From Ornithobacterium rhinotracheale DSM 15997 (GTDB lineage: Bacteria; Bacteroidota; Bacteroidia; Flavobacteriales; Weeksellaceae), in NCBI RefSeq assembly GCF_000265465.1, contig NC_018016.1, forward strand, positions 1,273,501 to 1,337,500: a DNA stretch of 64,000 nt, read 5' to 3'. This document shows positions 15,985 through 25,747 of the stretch, piece by piece (within the stretch, counting starts at the first letter, position 1; the number at the start of each line of letters is the position of its first letter). Position numbers and translations under genes: made by a program. The notes beneath the pieces were generated by a model. It did no database searches, was not told the origin of the DNA, and worked only from the letters and a program-made list of their open reading frames with translations.

Positions 15985-17217
15985 ATGAGCATTTTAGAAA
16001 TGAAAGTTCCTTCTCCAGGGGAATCGATAACTGAAGTAGAAATAGCTACTTGGCTTGTAAAAGATGGCGACTATGTAGAAAAAGATCAGCCCATCGCAGA
16101 AGTAGATTCAGACAAAGCTACGCTAGAACTTCCTGCCGAAGAAAGTGGAGTAATTACGCTAAAAGCAGAAGAAGGGGACACCGTTGAGGTGGGGCAAGTC
16201 GTTTGCTTAATCGATCGTGATGCAAGCAAACCAGCAGGCACTAAATCTGAGGAGAAAAAAGAAACCAAAGCAGAAGAAAAACCAAAAGAGGAAGCTCCAA
16301 AAGTAGAAGAGAAAAAAGAAACTTATGCAACGGGAACTGCTTCGCCAGCAGCAAAAAAGATTTTGGCTGAGAAAAATATCGATCCAAAAGAAATAAAAGG
16401 AACAGGCAAAGATGGTAGAATTACCAAAGCCGATGCAGAACAATATGTGCCTGCCATGGGAAGTGCTCCATCGTATGCAAATCGTGGTACCGAGCGCAAA
16501 AAACTTTCTTCTTTGCGTAGAAAATTAGCACAGAGATTGGTAAGTGCCAAAAACGAGACAGCAATGCTTACTACCTTCAACGAGGTGGATATGACCGCTA
16601 TTTTTGAAATTAGAAAAAAATACAAGGACGAATTTAAAGAAAAACACGGCGTAGGTTTAGGCTTTATGTCTTTCTTTACCAAAGCCGTAGTGCGTGCATT
16701 GCAAATGTATCCAGATGTAAACTCTATGATTGATGGAGATTACAAAGTGTCGTATGACTTTATGGATATTTCGATTGCTGTTTCAGGGCCAAAAGGATTG
16801 ATGGTGCCCGTAGTACGCAGTGCAGAAATGCTCACATTCAGAGGAATTGAACAAAATATTAAAGATTTAGCCATTAAAGTAAGAGATGGAAAAATCACGA
16901 TTGATGAGATGACTGGCGGAACATTCACCATTACCAATGGTGGAGTATTCGGTTCTATGATGTCTACACCTATCATCAATCCGCCACAATCGGCAATTTT
17001 AGGAATGCACAACATCGTTGAGCGTCCCGTAGTGAAAAACGGAGGAATCGCCATTGCACCGATGATGTATGTAGCCCTTTCATACGACCACAGAATCATC
17101 GACGGTAGAGAATCCGTAGGTTTCTTGGTGGCAGTGAAAGAAGCTGTGGAAAATCCTGCTGAATTGCTTATGGGAGGAACTTCTGATGCAGAAATCAGAA
17201 GAGCACTTGAGCTTTAA
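15985..17217 (+). CDS. sucB: Dihydrolipoamide succinyltransferase, E2 of 2-oxoglutarate dehydrogenase
   Basis: This is a 410-residue protein with one lipoyl domain (1-75; lipoylated Lys44 in DSDKATLEL), an Ala/Pro/Lys/Glu-rich linker, an E3-binding peripheral domain (about 118-155, ASPAAKKILAEKNID...GRITKADAE) and a C-terminal acyltransferase domain with the catalytic SYDHRIIDG motif near residue 370. It transfers the succinyl group to CoA. It is cotranscribed with sucA. Confidence 0.97.
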   Translation: MSILEMKVPSPGESITEVEIATWLVKDGDYVEKDQPIAEVDSDKATLELPAEESGVITLKAEEGDTVEVGQVVCLIDRDASKPAGTKSEEKKETKAEEKPKEEAPKVEEKKETYATGTASPAAKKILAEKNIDPKEIKGTGKDGRITKADAEQYVPAMGSAPSYANRGTERKKLSSLRRKLAQRLVSAKNETAMLTTFNEVDMTAIFEIRKKYKDEFKEKHGVGLGFMSFFTKAVVRALQMYPDVNSMIDGDYKVSYDFMDISIAVSGPKGLMVPVVRSAEMLTFRGIEQNIKDLAIKVRDGKITIDEMTGGTFTITNGGVFGSMMSTPIINPPQSAILGMHNIVERPVVKNGGIAIAPMMYVALSYDHRIIDGRESVGFLVAVKEAVENPAELLMGGTSDAEIRRALEL

Positions 17218-17239
17218 AACAAAAATTATATAAATAGTG

Positions 17240-17268
17240 AAAATCTGTTCATTTTTGGACAGATTTTT
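17240..17268 (+). terminator. Terminator after sucB
   Basis: AAAATCTGTTC (17240-17250) pairs with GGACAGATTTT (17257-17267), with one G-U pair, followed by T-rich sequence. Confidence 0.75.
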
Positions 17269-17298
17269 GCTTTTTTACCGAACGAAATAAATTTTTTA

Positions 17299-18594
17299 AT
17301 GATGAAAAAGATATGCACATTGCTTGTCGCTATCTGTTTGTTGCAGAGTGCGCAAGCTCAATTTACAATCAAAGGACAGTTAAAAAACTATGATAATAAA
17401 CCCGTTGTTATTAGAGTTTTTGAAAACGGAGTTTCACATTTAGCTCAGAAAGTGGAAACCAACAAAGATGGATTCTTTAGCTATACTTTTCCAAGGGCTT
17501 ACAAAGGCTTAATTAATTTAAGCTTGAACAGAGGAGGATACCAGGTGTTTGCAGATAATAAGGATATCAATTTAAGTTTAGATGTTAATGATCCGAATCA
17601 TTCAGTGCAGTACACTGGCGGAATTAATAAAGAACATCAAGAATACATTAATTATCAAAATTATTTAAACATTAGAGATAAAAGTTTGGCGGGATTAATG
17701 ACTTTTTACAAGCCTGAGCAGGAGTTTTACAAAGCACTGGAAAAAGAATCTCAGCGTATAAGCAACATGCCAGCTTTTGAGGTTAAGAATCCAGATTTGA
17801 AATACTATCTCACTATTCAAGAATTGATAGAGAAAAACGCAGAGCAACCAGGTGCGGCTAACGAAGAAATTAAGAGCCACTTGGTAAAAGATGGAGAGAA
17901 TTTAGAAAATTTTGGTTTTTTAAGAGATCTTACATCGCAATATTTAATAGGAGCTTCTAGACCTGCTGCAACTCGTGAGCAAGCTGAGCAACTAATCACA
18001 CAAGCCACAGATGATTTGCTAGATGCTGTGGGAGAGGATACCTCTAGAGGGCAATCTGTATTGCTTACAGTTATCAACCTTATGCAAGCGAGCAATTTCA
18101 AAGATTTAGCTCAGAAATATACCGATAGAGCAGCTGCTCTCACCTGCGAAATTAATCCAGAACTGAAAGCCTTATTAAAAGGTTCAAACAACATACAAGT
18201 AGGGAAAACAGCTCCAAACATAGTATTTAAAAGTCCTGTAAATGGCAAAAAAAGCTTATATGATATTAAGACAGATAAGAAATTAATTGTGTTCTGGGGC
18301 TCATGGTGTGGACATTGCCAGCACGAAATGCCGTATTTAAAAGAGTTTTATCAAGAATTTAAAAAGTCTGGGGGCGAAATCTTAGCTTTTGCAGTAGATT
18401 TACAAAAAGAGGATTATTTGCCTTATGTGAAAGATGCCGGTTGGTATAACTATAGCGATTTGCTGAAATGGGATAGCCCAATAGTAAAAGAATTTGCAGT
18501 AGATGGCACCCCAACAATGATTTTATTGGATAAAAACAATAAGATTTTAAAAATTGGTAGTAGAGCTGCTCAGTTTAATGAATATTTTAAATAA
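17299..18594 (+). CDS. Secreted TlpA-like thiol-disulfide oxidoreductase with long N-terminal region
   Basis: This is a 431-residue exported protein: signal peptide 1-21 (SAQAQ), an N-terminal beta domain resembling DUF4369 (FTIKGQLKNYDNKPVVIRVFENG), a helical middle and a C-terminal thioredoxin-fold domain with WGSWCGHCQHEMP (Cys337 and Cys340) and the cis-Pro segment DGTPTMILLD. It is probably a periplasmic disulfide reductase. Unlike the gene at 4236 it has no lipobox. ATG codons at 17299 and 17302 are both possible. It stands alone between terminators. Confidence 0.85.
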   Translation: MMKKICTLLVAICLLQSAQAQFTIKGQLKNYDNKPVVIRVFENGVSHLAQKVETNKDGFFSYTFPRAYKGLINLSLNRGGYQVFADNKDINLSLDVNDPNHSVQYTGGINKEHQEYINYQNYLNIRDKSLAGLMTFYKPEQEFYKALEKESQRISNMPAFEVKNPDLKYYLTIQELIEKNAEQPGAANEEIKSHLVKDGENLENFGFLRDLTSQYLIGASRPAATREQAEQLITQATDDLLDAVGEDTSRGQSVLLTVINLMQASNFKDLAQKYTDRAAALTCEINPELKALLKGSNNIQVGKTAPNIVFKSPVNGKKSLYDIKTDKKLIVFWGSWCGHCQHEMPYLKEFYQEFKKSGGEILAFAVDLQKEDYLPYVKDAGWYNYSDLLKWDSPIVKEFAVDGTPTMILLDKNNKILKIGSRAAQFNEYFK

Positions 18595-18640
18595 TTAGCG
18601 GATTAGAGTTTACTCACTAAAGTAAAAAAAAGCAATATTA

Positions 18641-18677
18641 AAAATCCCCGAGTTCAATAACTCGGGGATTTTATTTT
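18641..18677 (+). terminator. Terminator after the TlpA-like gene
   Basis: AAAATCCCCGAGTT (18641-18654) pairs with AACTCGGGGATTTT (18659-18672), followed by ATTTTT. Confidence 0.85.
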
Positions 18678-18697
18678 TCTCTGAAATTTAATAAAGA

Positions 18698-18732
18698 AAA
18701 AAGGAAGAATGAGCAAATCATTCTTCCTTTTT
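18698..18732 (-). terminator. Terminator of the acpP-pyk cluster
   Basis: AAAAAGGAAGAATGA (18698-18712) pairs with 18718-18732. On the minus strand it is followed by TTCTTTATT, placing it as the end signal for pyk. Confidence 0.75.
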
Positions 18733-18752
18733 AGGAAATAAAATATATAAGA

Positions 18753-20189
18753 TTAATCTACAATTGTAGTAAGTCTCAATGTGTTGGTAATACCTTTTCT
18801 AAACACAGGCATCGCATTTAAGTTGATTACGAAATCTCCTTTTTTTACGAGTTTGCGATCTTGTAAGTATTTATTTACTTCTACCACTGTTTCGTCAGTG
18901 TTTTTATCTCCACGATAGTAGAACGCACGCACACCCCAAAGCAAGTTGAGCATGCCTAAAATTCGTTTATTTGGAGAGAAGATGTAAATACCTGCATTAG
19001 GTCTGTGAGATGAGATTTGGAAAGCTGTGTACCCAGAATAGGTGATAGTAACGATAGCTTTTGTATCCACATCTTTAGACATTTTTGCTGCATTATAACA
19101 AATCACATTAGTGATGTATCGATCATCAGTTAAGTCAGTAGGTTTGTGAGGTGGCACTTGAATGTGCGGATCATTTTCTACGGATCTTAAAATATTTGCC
19201 ATAGTTTTGATCACTTGTACAGGATATTTTCCTACCGAAGTTTCTCCACTTAGCATCACAGCATCAGCACCGTCCATTACCGAGTTGGCAACATCGTTCA
19301 CCTCTGCACGAGTAGGCGTAAGGTTTTCAATCATGCTCTCCATCATTTGAGTAGCAATGATTACAGGTTTTCTAGCCAATTTAGCTCTATCTACCAATCT
19401 TTTTTGAGCTGTAGGCACTTCTTCCATTGGGATTTCAACACCTAAATCTCCACGAGCCACCATTAGAGCATCACACTGAGGTAAAATTTCATCTATATTA
19501 GCAAGAGCCTCAGGCTTTTCGATTTTTGCAATGATTGGAATTTTGTGATCACAATTTTTTCTGATTAAGTTTTTAAGATCTACCACATCTTGTGCATGTC
19601 TCACGAAACTTAAAGCTATCCAATCTAGGTGCATTTTCATAGCGAAAATAGCATCTTCTATATCTTTAGGTGTAAGTGCTGGCAATGAGATCTTAGTGTT
19701 TGGTAAGTTTACACCTTTTTTAGATTTAAGCTCTCCACCTTGAATCACGCGTGCCTTTACTTCATCTTTCATGTTGGTTTCGATCACTTCAAAAATCAAT
19801 TTTCCGTCATCTACTAAGATTTTTTCACCCACTTTTACATCTTGGGCAAAAAGCTCATAAGTCATGAAAACGCGTTTGCTGTTTCCAATTACCTCTTCGT
19901 GTGTAAAGGTAAGAATGTCTCCTGGCTCAAGAAAAGAGCCTTCTTCTACAACTCCTACTCTAAGTTTAGGACCTTGTAAATCGCCTAGGATTCCTACATT
20001 TAATTCTTCTTCTTCGTTGATCTCTCTAATCCATTTAACACGACGCTCTACATCAGAATAGTCTGCGTGAGAGAAGTTGATTCTAAACACATCAACTCCG
20101 TTCATAATCATATCTCTGATGATTTCTTTGGAATCTGTAGCAGGTCCAAGGGTAGCTACGATTTTAGTTTTTTTATTGAAATTATTCAT
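18753..20189 (-). CDS. pyk: Pyruvate kinase
   Basis: This is a 478-residue glycolytic enzyme that makes pyruvate and ATP from phosphoenolpyruvate and ADP. It has the N-terminal TKIVATLGPAT and RINFSHAD motifs, the active-site signature IAKIEKPEAL, VARGDLGVEIP, ATQMMESMI and the MLSGETSVGKYPV segment. The C-terminal alpha/beta domain is complete. Its ATG overlaps the stop codon of the upstream IPExxxVDY gene (ATGA), indicating coupled translation. Confidence 0.97.
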   Translation of the reverse strand: MNNFNKKTKIVATLGPATDSKEIIRDMIMNGVDVFRINFSHADYSDVERRVKWIREINEEEELNVGILGDLQGPKLRVGVVEEGSFLEPGDILTFTHEEVIGNSKRVFMTYELFAQDVKVGEKILVDDGKLIFEVIETNMKDEVKARVIQGGELKSKKGVNLPNTKISLPALTPKDIEDAIFAMKMHLDWIALSFVRHAQDVVDLKNLIRKNCDHKIPIIAKIEKPEALANIDEILPQCDALMVARGDLGVEIPMEEVPTAQKRLVDRAKLARKPVIIATQMMESMIENLTPTRAEVNDVANSVMDGADAVMLSGETSVGKYPVQVIKTMANILRSVENDPHIQVPPHKPTDLTDDRYITNVICYNAAKMSKDVDTKAIVTITYSGYTAFQISSHRPNAGIYIFSPNKRILGMLNLLWGVRAFYYRGDKNTDETVVEVNKYLQDRKLVKKGDFVINLNAMPVFRKGITNTLRLTTIVD

Positions 20190-20650
20190 ATTAGTAATAG
20201 ATTTTTTTCTGTCTTGGTTAAATTTAATAATTGCGTTTCGTATATAAAATTTAATTTCTGCAAAGATAAGGCAAAACTAGGTTCTTTTGTTATGTTACCA
20301 CTAAGTTTTAATAAGAAATTATATCTTTTGTACCTCTCTAGCAGATAAAAACGCTCTTCCATGCTTTGGAATAAAGAGTTTTCGGGCATTAGACTTTCGG
20401 TGGTTCTGGAGATATTGTTAATAAAATAACAATCATTTTTCGAGTCAAAATCGAAATAGTAATAGTTGCCAAAATGAGCTAGTTGTCCACGAAAGTAAAC
20501 ATCTAAGTCTGGTTGAAACACAAAACTTGTAGAAAGTAGAAGATTTACATGATATATAAACTTATAGTCCATCATGTTGGGAGACACGACGCCATAGAGC
20601 AGAAACTCCTCTTCTTCGTCCTCATCAAGGTCTAAAAAACTTATAGGCAT
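20186..20650 (-). CDS. IPExxxVDY family protein
   Basis: This is a 154-residue protein between rnc and pyk, a position where flavobacteria characteristically carry the IPExxxVDY family. The signature is degenerate here: VVSPNMMDYKFIYHVN in place of the usual IPE...VDYKL. The function of the family is unknown. Residues 5-14 are strongly acidic (DLDEDEEEEF). It overlaps the end of rnc by 10 bases and the start of pyk by 4, so all three are translationally linked. Confidence 0.8.
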   Translation of the reverse strand: MPISFLDLDEDEEEEFLLYGVVSPNMMDYKFIYHVNLLLSTSFVFQPDLDVYFRGQLAHFGNYYYFDFDSKNDCYFINNISRTTESLMPENSLFQSMEERFYLLERYKRYNFLLKLSGNITKEPSFALSLQKLNFIYETQLLNLTKTEKNLLLI

Positions 20651-21402
20651 TGCGCTGAAATTTCTTTCTGAAAATTAAAATAAGCACGCTTAGCCGCTTT
20701 TTCCTCTGCTTTTTTCTTCGAAGTAGCGCGACCTTTAGCAATTTCTTTTTCGTCTAAGTATAAGACAGATACGAAAACTTTTACTTCCTCAGCATTATTT
20801 TCCTCTTGGGTGTCAAATCTAAGTTTAAATTTATTTTTCTGGCACCATTCTAGCATCAAACTTTTGTAGCTAGAAATTCTATTTTCTAGATTTTCTAAGT
20901 CTACATAAGGAGTAATTACACTTTTGTAAATAAAGTTTTTGGTAACTTCATAACCTTGATCTTCGTAGATAGCTCCCACGAGCGATTCAAACATATCACC
21001 GCAAACATTTGCGCCGAGTGTTACTTTTTTCTTTAAATCAGAATCTATTAGGCTTAAAAGTCCCATATCGTTTCCGATTTGGTTTAAATGCTTTCTGCTT
21101 ACGATTTTTGCACGCATTTTAGTTAAGTAACCCTCCTTTTGGTTGGGTGCGTTTACAAAAAGGTATTCGGCGATAATAGCACTTAACATCGCATCGCCAA
21201 GAAACTCTAATCTTTCATAATTAAAAGCCTCTCCTTCCGCAGATCTTAATTGAGCACTTCTCGGTGTTAAAGCTTCGATGAAAAGCGATGAATTTTTTGG
21301 GCTAAAACCTAGTAACTCCAATAATTTTTGAGGCAAGTCTGTTTTATTCTCACTTTTTTTAGGAGAAGAAAAAGCCTTTTTCCAAAAATTTTGGAGAAAC
21401 AT
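20641..21402 (-). CDS. rnc: Ribonuclease III
   Basis: This is a 253-residue double-stranded-RNA endonuclease for rRNA and mRNA processing. The catalytic domain contains the signature NYERLEFLGDAML and the second metal-binding region CGDMFESLVGAIYED. The C-terminal dsRNA-binding domain (about 175-245) ends in the KKKAEEKAAKRAY helix. It starts only 3 bases after the fabF stop codon. The N-terminal extension of about 25 residues is Lys/Ser-rich. Confidence 0.97.
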   Translation of the reverse strand: MFLQNFWKKAFSSPKKSENKTDLPQKLLELLGFSPKNSSLFIEALTPRSAQLRSAEGEAFNYERLEFLGDAMLSAIIAEYLFVNAPNQKEGYLTKMRAKIVSRKHLNQIGNDMGLLSLIDSDLKKKVTLGANVCGDMFESLVGAIYEDQGYEVTKNFIYKSVITPYVDLENLENRISSYKSLMLEWCQKNKFKLRFDTQEENNAEEVKVFVSVLYLDEKEIAKGRATSKKKAEEKAAKRAYFNFQKEISAQCL

Positions 21403-21405
21403 TGT

Positions 21406-22656
21406 TTAAGAATATTTTTTAAATAAAACACATGCATTATGTCCGCCGAATCCAAAAGTATTGCTCATTGCATAGCGAATTTCTTTTTCTTTTGGAGCGT
21501 TGAAAGTATAATCTAAATCAGCTACTTTTTCATCTTTCTCATGCAGGTTGATGGTAGGTGGCACAATTCCGTTGTACACGGCTCCAATGGTAGCAATCGC
21601 TTCCACAGCACCTGTAGCACCTAGCAAGTGACCATGCATAGATTTAGTCGCATTGATTTGAATGTTTTTGGCATGATCTCCAAAGAAATCCACTACAGCT
21701 TTAGGTTCTGCAATATCTCCTAGTGGAGTAGAAGTCGCATGCATATTGATGTGATCTACCTCGTTTGGCTGAATGTTGGCATCTTCTAGCGTATTTTTCA
21801 TTACATGATATACGCCTAATCCATCTGGGTGTGGAGCTGTCATGTGATAAGCGTCGGCAGACATTCCGCCTCCTGCAACTTCTGCATAGATAGTTGCGCC
21901 ACGAGCCACGGCATGATCATATTCTTCTAAAATCATAACACCTGCACCTTCGCCCATTACAAAGCCATCTCTGTCCTTGTCAAAAGGTCTAGAAGCTGTT
22001 GCTGGATCATCATTTCGTGTAGAAAGTGCATGTAGTGCGTTGAAACCACCAATTCCCGCTGCAGTAATTGCTGCTTCTGAGCCTCCTGTTACGATAGCGT
22101 CTGCTTTGCCTAAACGGATTAAATTAAACGCATCAATAATTGCATTTGAAGATGAGGCACAGGCTGAAACTGTGGTATAGTTAGGTCCCATAAAACCGAA
22201 TTCCATGGAAATTAATCCAGGCGTGATGTCGGCAATCATTTTTGGGATAAAGAATGGGTTAAATCTAGGGGTGCCGTTTCCAGTTGCATAGTTAGAAACT
22301 TCTTGCTCAAAGGTAAGTAATCCTCCGATTCCAGAGCCCCAGATTACACCAATTTTGGTTTTGTCTAGGTTGCTAGCTTCAAGAATACCGCTGTTTTCGA
22401 CAGCTTCTCTTGCAGCTACGATACCTAATTGCCCAGTACGATCCATCTTGCGCACTTCTTTTTTATCGAAATGCTGCAGCGGGTCGAAATTTTTAACCTC
22501 ACAAGCGAACTGGGTCTTGAACTGCGAGGCATCAAATAAAGTAATGGGCGCAGCTCCACTCACCCCTTTTAGTAAGTTGTTCCAATATTCATTGTAAGTA
22601 TTACCAATGGGAGTGAGTGCGCCTAACCCTGTAATTACAACTCTTTTTAACTTCAT
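21406..22656 (-). CDS. fabF: Beta-ketoacyl-ACP synthase II
   Basis: This is a 416-residue condensing enzyme of type II fatty acid synthesis. The catalytic triad is visible: Cys166 in TVSACASSSNA, His in HMHATSTPLGD and His in KSMHGHLLGATGA. The N-terminal VVITGLGALTPIGN is typical. It is encoded directly after acpP, the carrier of its substrate, separated by 22 bases. Confidence 0.97.
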   Translation of the reverse strand: MKLKRVVITGLGALTPIGNTYNEYWNNLLKGVSGAAPITLFDASQFKTQFACEVKNFDPLQHFDKKEVRKMDRTGQLGIVAAREAVENSGILEASNLDKTKIGVIWGSGIGGLLTFEQEVSNYATGNGTPRFNPFFIPKMIADITPGLISMEFGFMGPNYTTVSACASSSNAIIDAFNLIRLGKADAIVTGGSEAAITAAGIGGFNALHALSTRNDDPATASRPFDKDRDGFVMGEGAGVMILEEYDHAVARGATIYAEVAGGGMSADAYHMTAPHPDGLGVYHVMKNTLEDANIQPNEVDHINMHATSTPLGDIAEPKAVVDFFGDHAKNIQINATKSMHGHLLGATGAVEAIATIGAVYNGIVPPTINLHEKDEKVADLDYTFNAPKEKEIRYAMSNTFGFGGHNACVLFKKYS

Positions 22657-22678
22657 AAAAAGATTTAATAATTATTAC

Positions 22679-22912
22679 TTATTTTACTTCTTCTATGTAT
22701 TGAATAGCTTGTCCTACAGTAGAAATTTTCTCAGCTTGATCGTCTGGAATTTGGATATCAAATTCTTTTTCAAACTCCATGATTAATTCTACAGTATCTA
22801 ATGAATCTGCTCCTAAGTCGTTAGTGAAGCTTGCTTCTGGAGTAACTTCGCTTTCTTCAACACCTAATTTGTCTACAATAATAGCTTTTACTCTTGATGT
22901 AATGTCTGACAT
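22679..22912 (-). CDS. acpP: Acyl carrier protein
   Basis: This is a 77-residue acidic four-helix protein. Ser37 in the motif [10 protein letters not shown] is the site for the 4'-phosphopantetheine arm. It shuttles acyl chains in fatty acid synthesis. It is the first gene of acpP-fabF-rnc-IPExxxVDY-pyk. The phosphopantetheinyl transferase-like gene at 52870 could in principle modify this or another carrier. Confidence 0.97.
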   Translation of the reverse strand: MSDITSRVKAIIVDKLGVEESEVTPEASFTNDLGADSLDTVELIMEFEKEFDIQIPDDQAEKISTVGQAIQYIEEVK

Positions 22913-22938
22913 AATTTTTCTTTTTTATTTAAACAGGG

Positions 22939-22946
22939 CAAAAATA
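22939..22946 (-). promoter_or_regulatory. -7 box of the acpP operon
   Basis: Read on the minus strand, TATTTTTG fits TAnnTTTG, with a TTG about 22 bases upstream (22969-22971). The stretch from here to 23228 holds nothing else recognisable apart from the AT-rich pckA upstream region. Confidence 0.5.
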
Positions 22947-23228
22947 AGAAACTTTCATGAATAAACACCAAAAAATTAAAAAATGTTTTGTGCAACTTTA
23001 TTTCGTTAGCTGATTTTTGTTAGCCTTTGGTTTTATGTGTAGGTTCGTATAAGTAATGCTTAAGTAGGCTGTTTTATATGTGTTTATAGTACACTGGAGG
23101 AGTTTTTAAATGAGTTTAATCTTTATCTAAAAGTTATAATTTAGAAAAAGGTGATTTATTTTAGGTTTGTTTATGTGGCGAAATAAAAAATAACTTTATA
23201 ATTTTACACCATCAAATTTAATTAAATC

Positions 23229-24839
23229 ATGGAAAACTTAAAAAAAGCTTTAGAAAGTTACGGGATTAAAAACGTAAAAGAAATTGTACACAACCCATCG
23301 TACGAACAACTTTTTGAAGAAGAAACTAAGCCAGGACTAGAAGGCTTTGAAAAAGGACAAGTAACAGAATTAGGAGCAGTGAATGTGATGACTGGTGAAT
23401 TCACAGGTCGTTCTCCTAAAGACAAATTCATCGTAGAAGATGATGTAACTAGAGATACTATCTGGTGGACTACTCCTGAGTCTCCAAACGATAACAAAAA
23501 ACTAAGCCAAGAAGCTTGGAATCACCTTAAAGATATTACTACAAAACAACTTTCTGATAAAAGATTATTTGTAGTAGATGGTTTCTGTGGTGCTAACGAA
23601 GAATCTAGACTTAAAGTAAGAATCATTACAGAAGTAGCATGGCAAGCACACTTCGTTACTAACATGTTTATCCGCCCAACTGAAGAAGAATTGAAAAACT
23701 TTGGTGAGCCAGATTTCGTAGTAATGAACGCTTCTAAAACTTCTAACAAAGAATATGAAAAATACGGAATGAACTCTGAAGTTTATACTGTATTTAACTT
23801 GACTGAAAAAATGCAAGTAATTGGAGGTACTTGGTACGGAGGTGAGATGAAAAAAGGTATGTTCGCGATGATGAACTACTACTTACCATTAAGAGGGTAC
23901 GCTTCAATGCACTGTTCTGCTAACGTGGGTGAGAAAGGTGATACTGCAATCTTCTTCGGACTTTCAGGTACTGGTAAAACAACTTTATCTACAGACCCTA
24001 ACAGAAAACTTATCGGTGATGATGAGCACGGATGGGATGATGAAGGTGTATTCAACTTCGAAGGTGGATGCTACGCAAAAACTATCAACCTTGATAAAGA
24101 TGCTGAACCAGAAATCTACGGAGCTATCAAACGCGATGCTTTATTAGAAAACGTAACTGTAGATGAAAATGGTAAAATCGACTTTACTGATGGATCTGTA
24201 ACTCAAAACACTCGTGTTTCTTATCCAATCTACCACATCGAGAATATCGTAAAACCAGTTTCTAAAGCAGGACCAGCTAAAAAAGTTATTTTCTTGACTG
24301 CTGATGCATTCGGTGTAATGCCTCCAGTTTCTAAATTGACTCCAGAGCAAACTAAATATCACTTCTTGAGTGGATTTACTGCTAAACTTGCAGGTACTGA
24401 GCGTGGTGTAACTAGCCCACAACCTACTTTCTCTGCATGTTTCGGTGCTGCATTTCTTTCTTTACACCCAACTAAATACGGTGAAGAATTAGTTAAGAAA
24501 ATGGAAGCAAACAACGCTACTGCTTACTTAGTAAACACTGGATGGAACGGTACTGGAAAACGTATCTCTATCAAAGATACTCGTGCAATCATCAACGCTA
24601 TTTTAGATGGTTCTATCGATAAAGCAGAAACTAAAGTTGTTCCAATCTTTAACTTAGAAGTTCCAACTGCATTGCCAGGTGTGGATTCAGGAATCCTTGA
24701 TCCAAGAGATACTTATGCAAACGCTTCTGAATGGGAAGAAAAAGCAAAAGATCTTGCTGGTAGATTTATCAAAAACTTCGAGAAATATACAGATAACGAA
24801 GAAGGTAAAAAATTGGTTGAAGCAGGACCACAATTATAA
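23229..24839 (+). CDS. pckA: Phosphoenolpyruvate carboxykinase (ATP)
   Basis: This is a 536-residue enzyme that interconverts oxaloacetate plus ATP with phosphoenolpyruvate, CO2 and ADP. It has the P-loop [11 protein letters not shown] (about 244-254), the substrate loop [10 protein letters not shown] (about 58-67), the metal-binding region DDEHGWDD and [10 protein letters not shown]. The codon set is restricted (AAC, ACT, TCT, GTA preferred), as expected of a highly expressed gene. It is flanked by a 300-base upstream region and a strong terminator, so it is probably monocistronic. Confidence 0.97.
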   Translation: MENLKKALESYGIKNVKEIVHNPSYEQLFEEETKPGLEGFEKGQVTELGAVNVMTGEFTGRSPKDKFIVEDDVTRDTIWWTTPESPNDNKKLSQEAWNHLKDITTKQLSDKRLFVVDGFCGANEESRLKVRIITEVAWQAHFVTNMFIRPTEEELKNFGEPDFVVMNASKTSNKEYEKYGMNSEVYTVFNLTEKMQVIGGTWYGGEMKKGMFAMMNYYLPLRGYASMHCSANVGEKGDTAIFFGLSGTGKTTLSTDPNRKLIGDDEHGWDDEGVFNFEGGCYAKTINLDKDAEPEIYGAIKRDALLENVTVDENGKIDFTDGSVTQNTRVSYPIYHIENIVKPVSKAGPAKKVIFLTADAFGVMPPVSKLTPEQTKYHFLSGFTAKLAGTERGVTSPQPTFSACFGAAFLSLHPTKYGEELVKKMEANNATAYLVNTGWNGTGKRISIKDTRAIINAILDGSIDKAETKVVPIFNLEVPTALPGVDSGILDPRDTYANASEWEEKAKDLAGRFIKNFEKYTDNEEGKKLVEAGPQL

Positions 24840-24868
24840 TTCTTGCTCTCAATTTAATATCATAAAAG

Positions 24869-24900
24869 AAAACCCGCATTTTGCGGGTTTTTTCTTTTTA
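24869..24900. terminator. Terminator after pckA
   Basis: AAAACCCGCA (24869-24878) pairs with TGCGGGTTTT (24882-24891), followed by TTCTTTTT. It also faces the convergent DUF2480 gene. Confidence 0.85.
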
Positions 24901-24908
24901 AATAATTC

Positions 24909-25421
24909 TTATTTTTTCTTGTAAAGAGGAACTGTGCTACAAGCTTCTCCGTACATGAGAGATTTGGCTACGGGCTGTAATTTTGCAATGAGCGATAGAT
25001 AAGTTTGTTCGTTGATTTTCATATTTCCACAACCTTTGATGATGATAGGCTTACCCGAAAAATCATCTAAATTCATATTTTTTATGTAATGCTGTAGGGC
25101 TGCGTTATTAAAATCGTTTTTGTTTCCTACTCCACAAAATTCGCTAAAGGGAGCCAAGTGGCATTGAACCAACAAAAATGCCCAGCCAGGGAGGATAGGC
25201 TCGTCGCTACAATAGAGGTGAACATATTTATTTTTATAGATTTCCCAGTTAGTGTTTTTCAACATTTCTCTAAAATCTTTTTCTATTAAGATGAGTCCAT
25301 CTTTCAAGAAATTTTTTAGATCGAAATTTATAATTTGATTAGAAATTTCTTTTTCAAAAATATAATTGAGGTCGATTGTGATCAGCGAGCTATTCGCAAC
25401 TCTATTAACAATTTGAGTCAT
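24909..25421 (-). CDS. DUF2480 family protein
   Basis: This is a 170-residue cytoplasmic protein matching DUF2480, a Bacteroidetes-restricted family of unknown function. It begins IVNRVANSSLITIDL and ends with the conserved block GKPIIIKGCG...LQPVAKSLMYGEACSTVPLYKK. Several Cys residues are present (CSDEP, CHLAPF, CGVG, KGCGN, EACST) and may be functional. The ATG at 25421 is preferred because the only longer option is a TTG at 25445 and the family starts at about this residue. Confidence 0.8.
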   Translation of the reverse strand: MTQIVNRVANSSLITIDLNYIFEKEISNQIINFDLKNFLKDGLILIEKDFREMLKNTNWEIYKNKYVHLYCSDEPILPGWAFLLVQCHLAPFSEFCGVGNKNDFNNAALQHYIKNMNLDDFSGKPIIIKGCGNMKINEQTYLSLIAKLQPVAKSLMYGEACSTVPLYKKK

Positions 25422-25747
25422 TTCAGTCTTTTTTATTTGAATCAAGAGGTTTGAAGTGATAGATGGTTCTATAAAAAATCATGCCATAAAATTATAATCA
25501 AAAAAATAGTTTTTCGTTTCGAAATGTTTAGAAAATCCCTAAAAATAGAGGGGAGTGCATTGATTTTTATGAAAAAAGAAAGCCTATCGCGATTGAATTT
25601 TAAAGATTTAGTAATATGATATTCTTCATTTTTTTGTACAAAATATACGTTAAAAGTTTCATTTTCAGAAAAAAAGATTTAGCTTAGCATCTTAGGTCGT
25701 GTAAAATTAACAATTATCTAAAATAATTGAAAAAAATATATAATAGA
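25422..25747. other. Intergenic region before susC; no gene seen
   Basis: This is an AT-rich divergent spacer between the DUF2480 gene and susC. I see no convincing TAnnTTTG box for susC, no palindrome of note and no coding ORF. Weak T-rich stretches lie at 25626-25636. Confidence 0.4.
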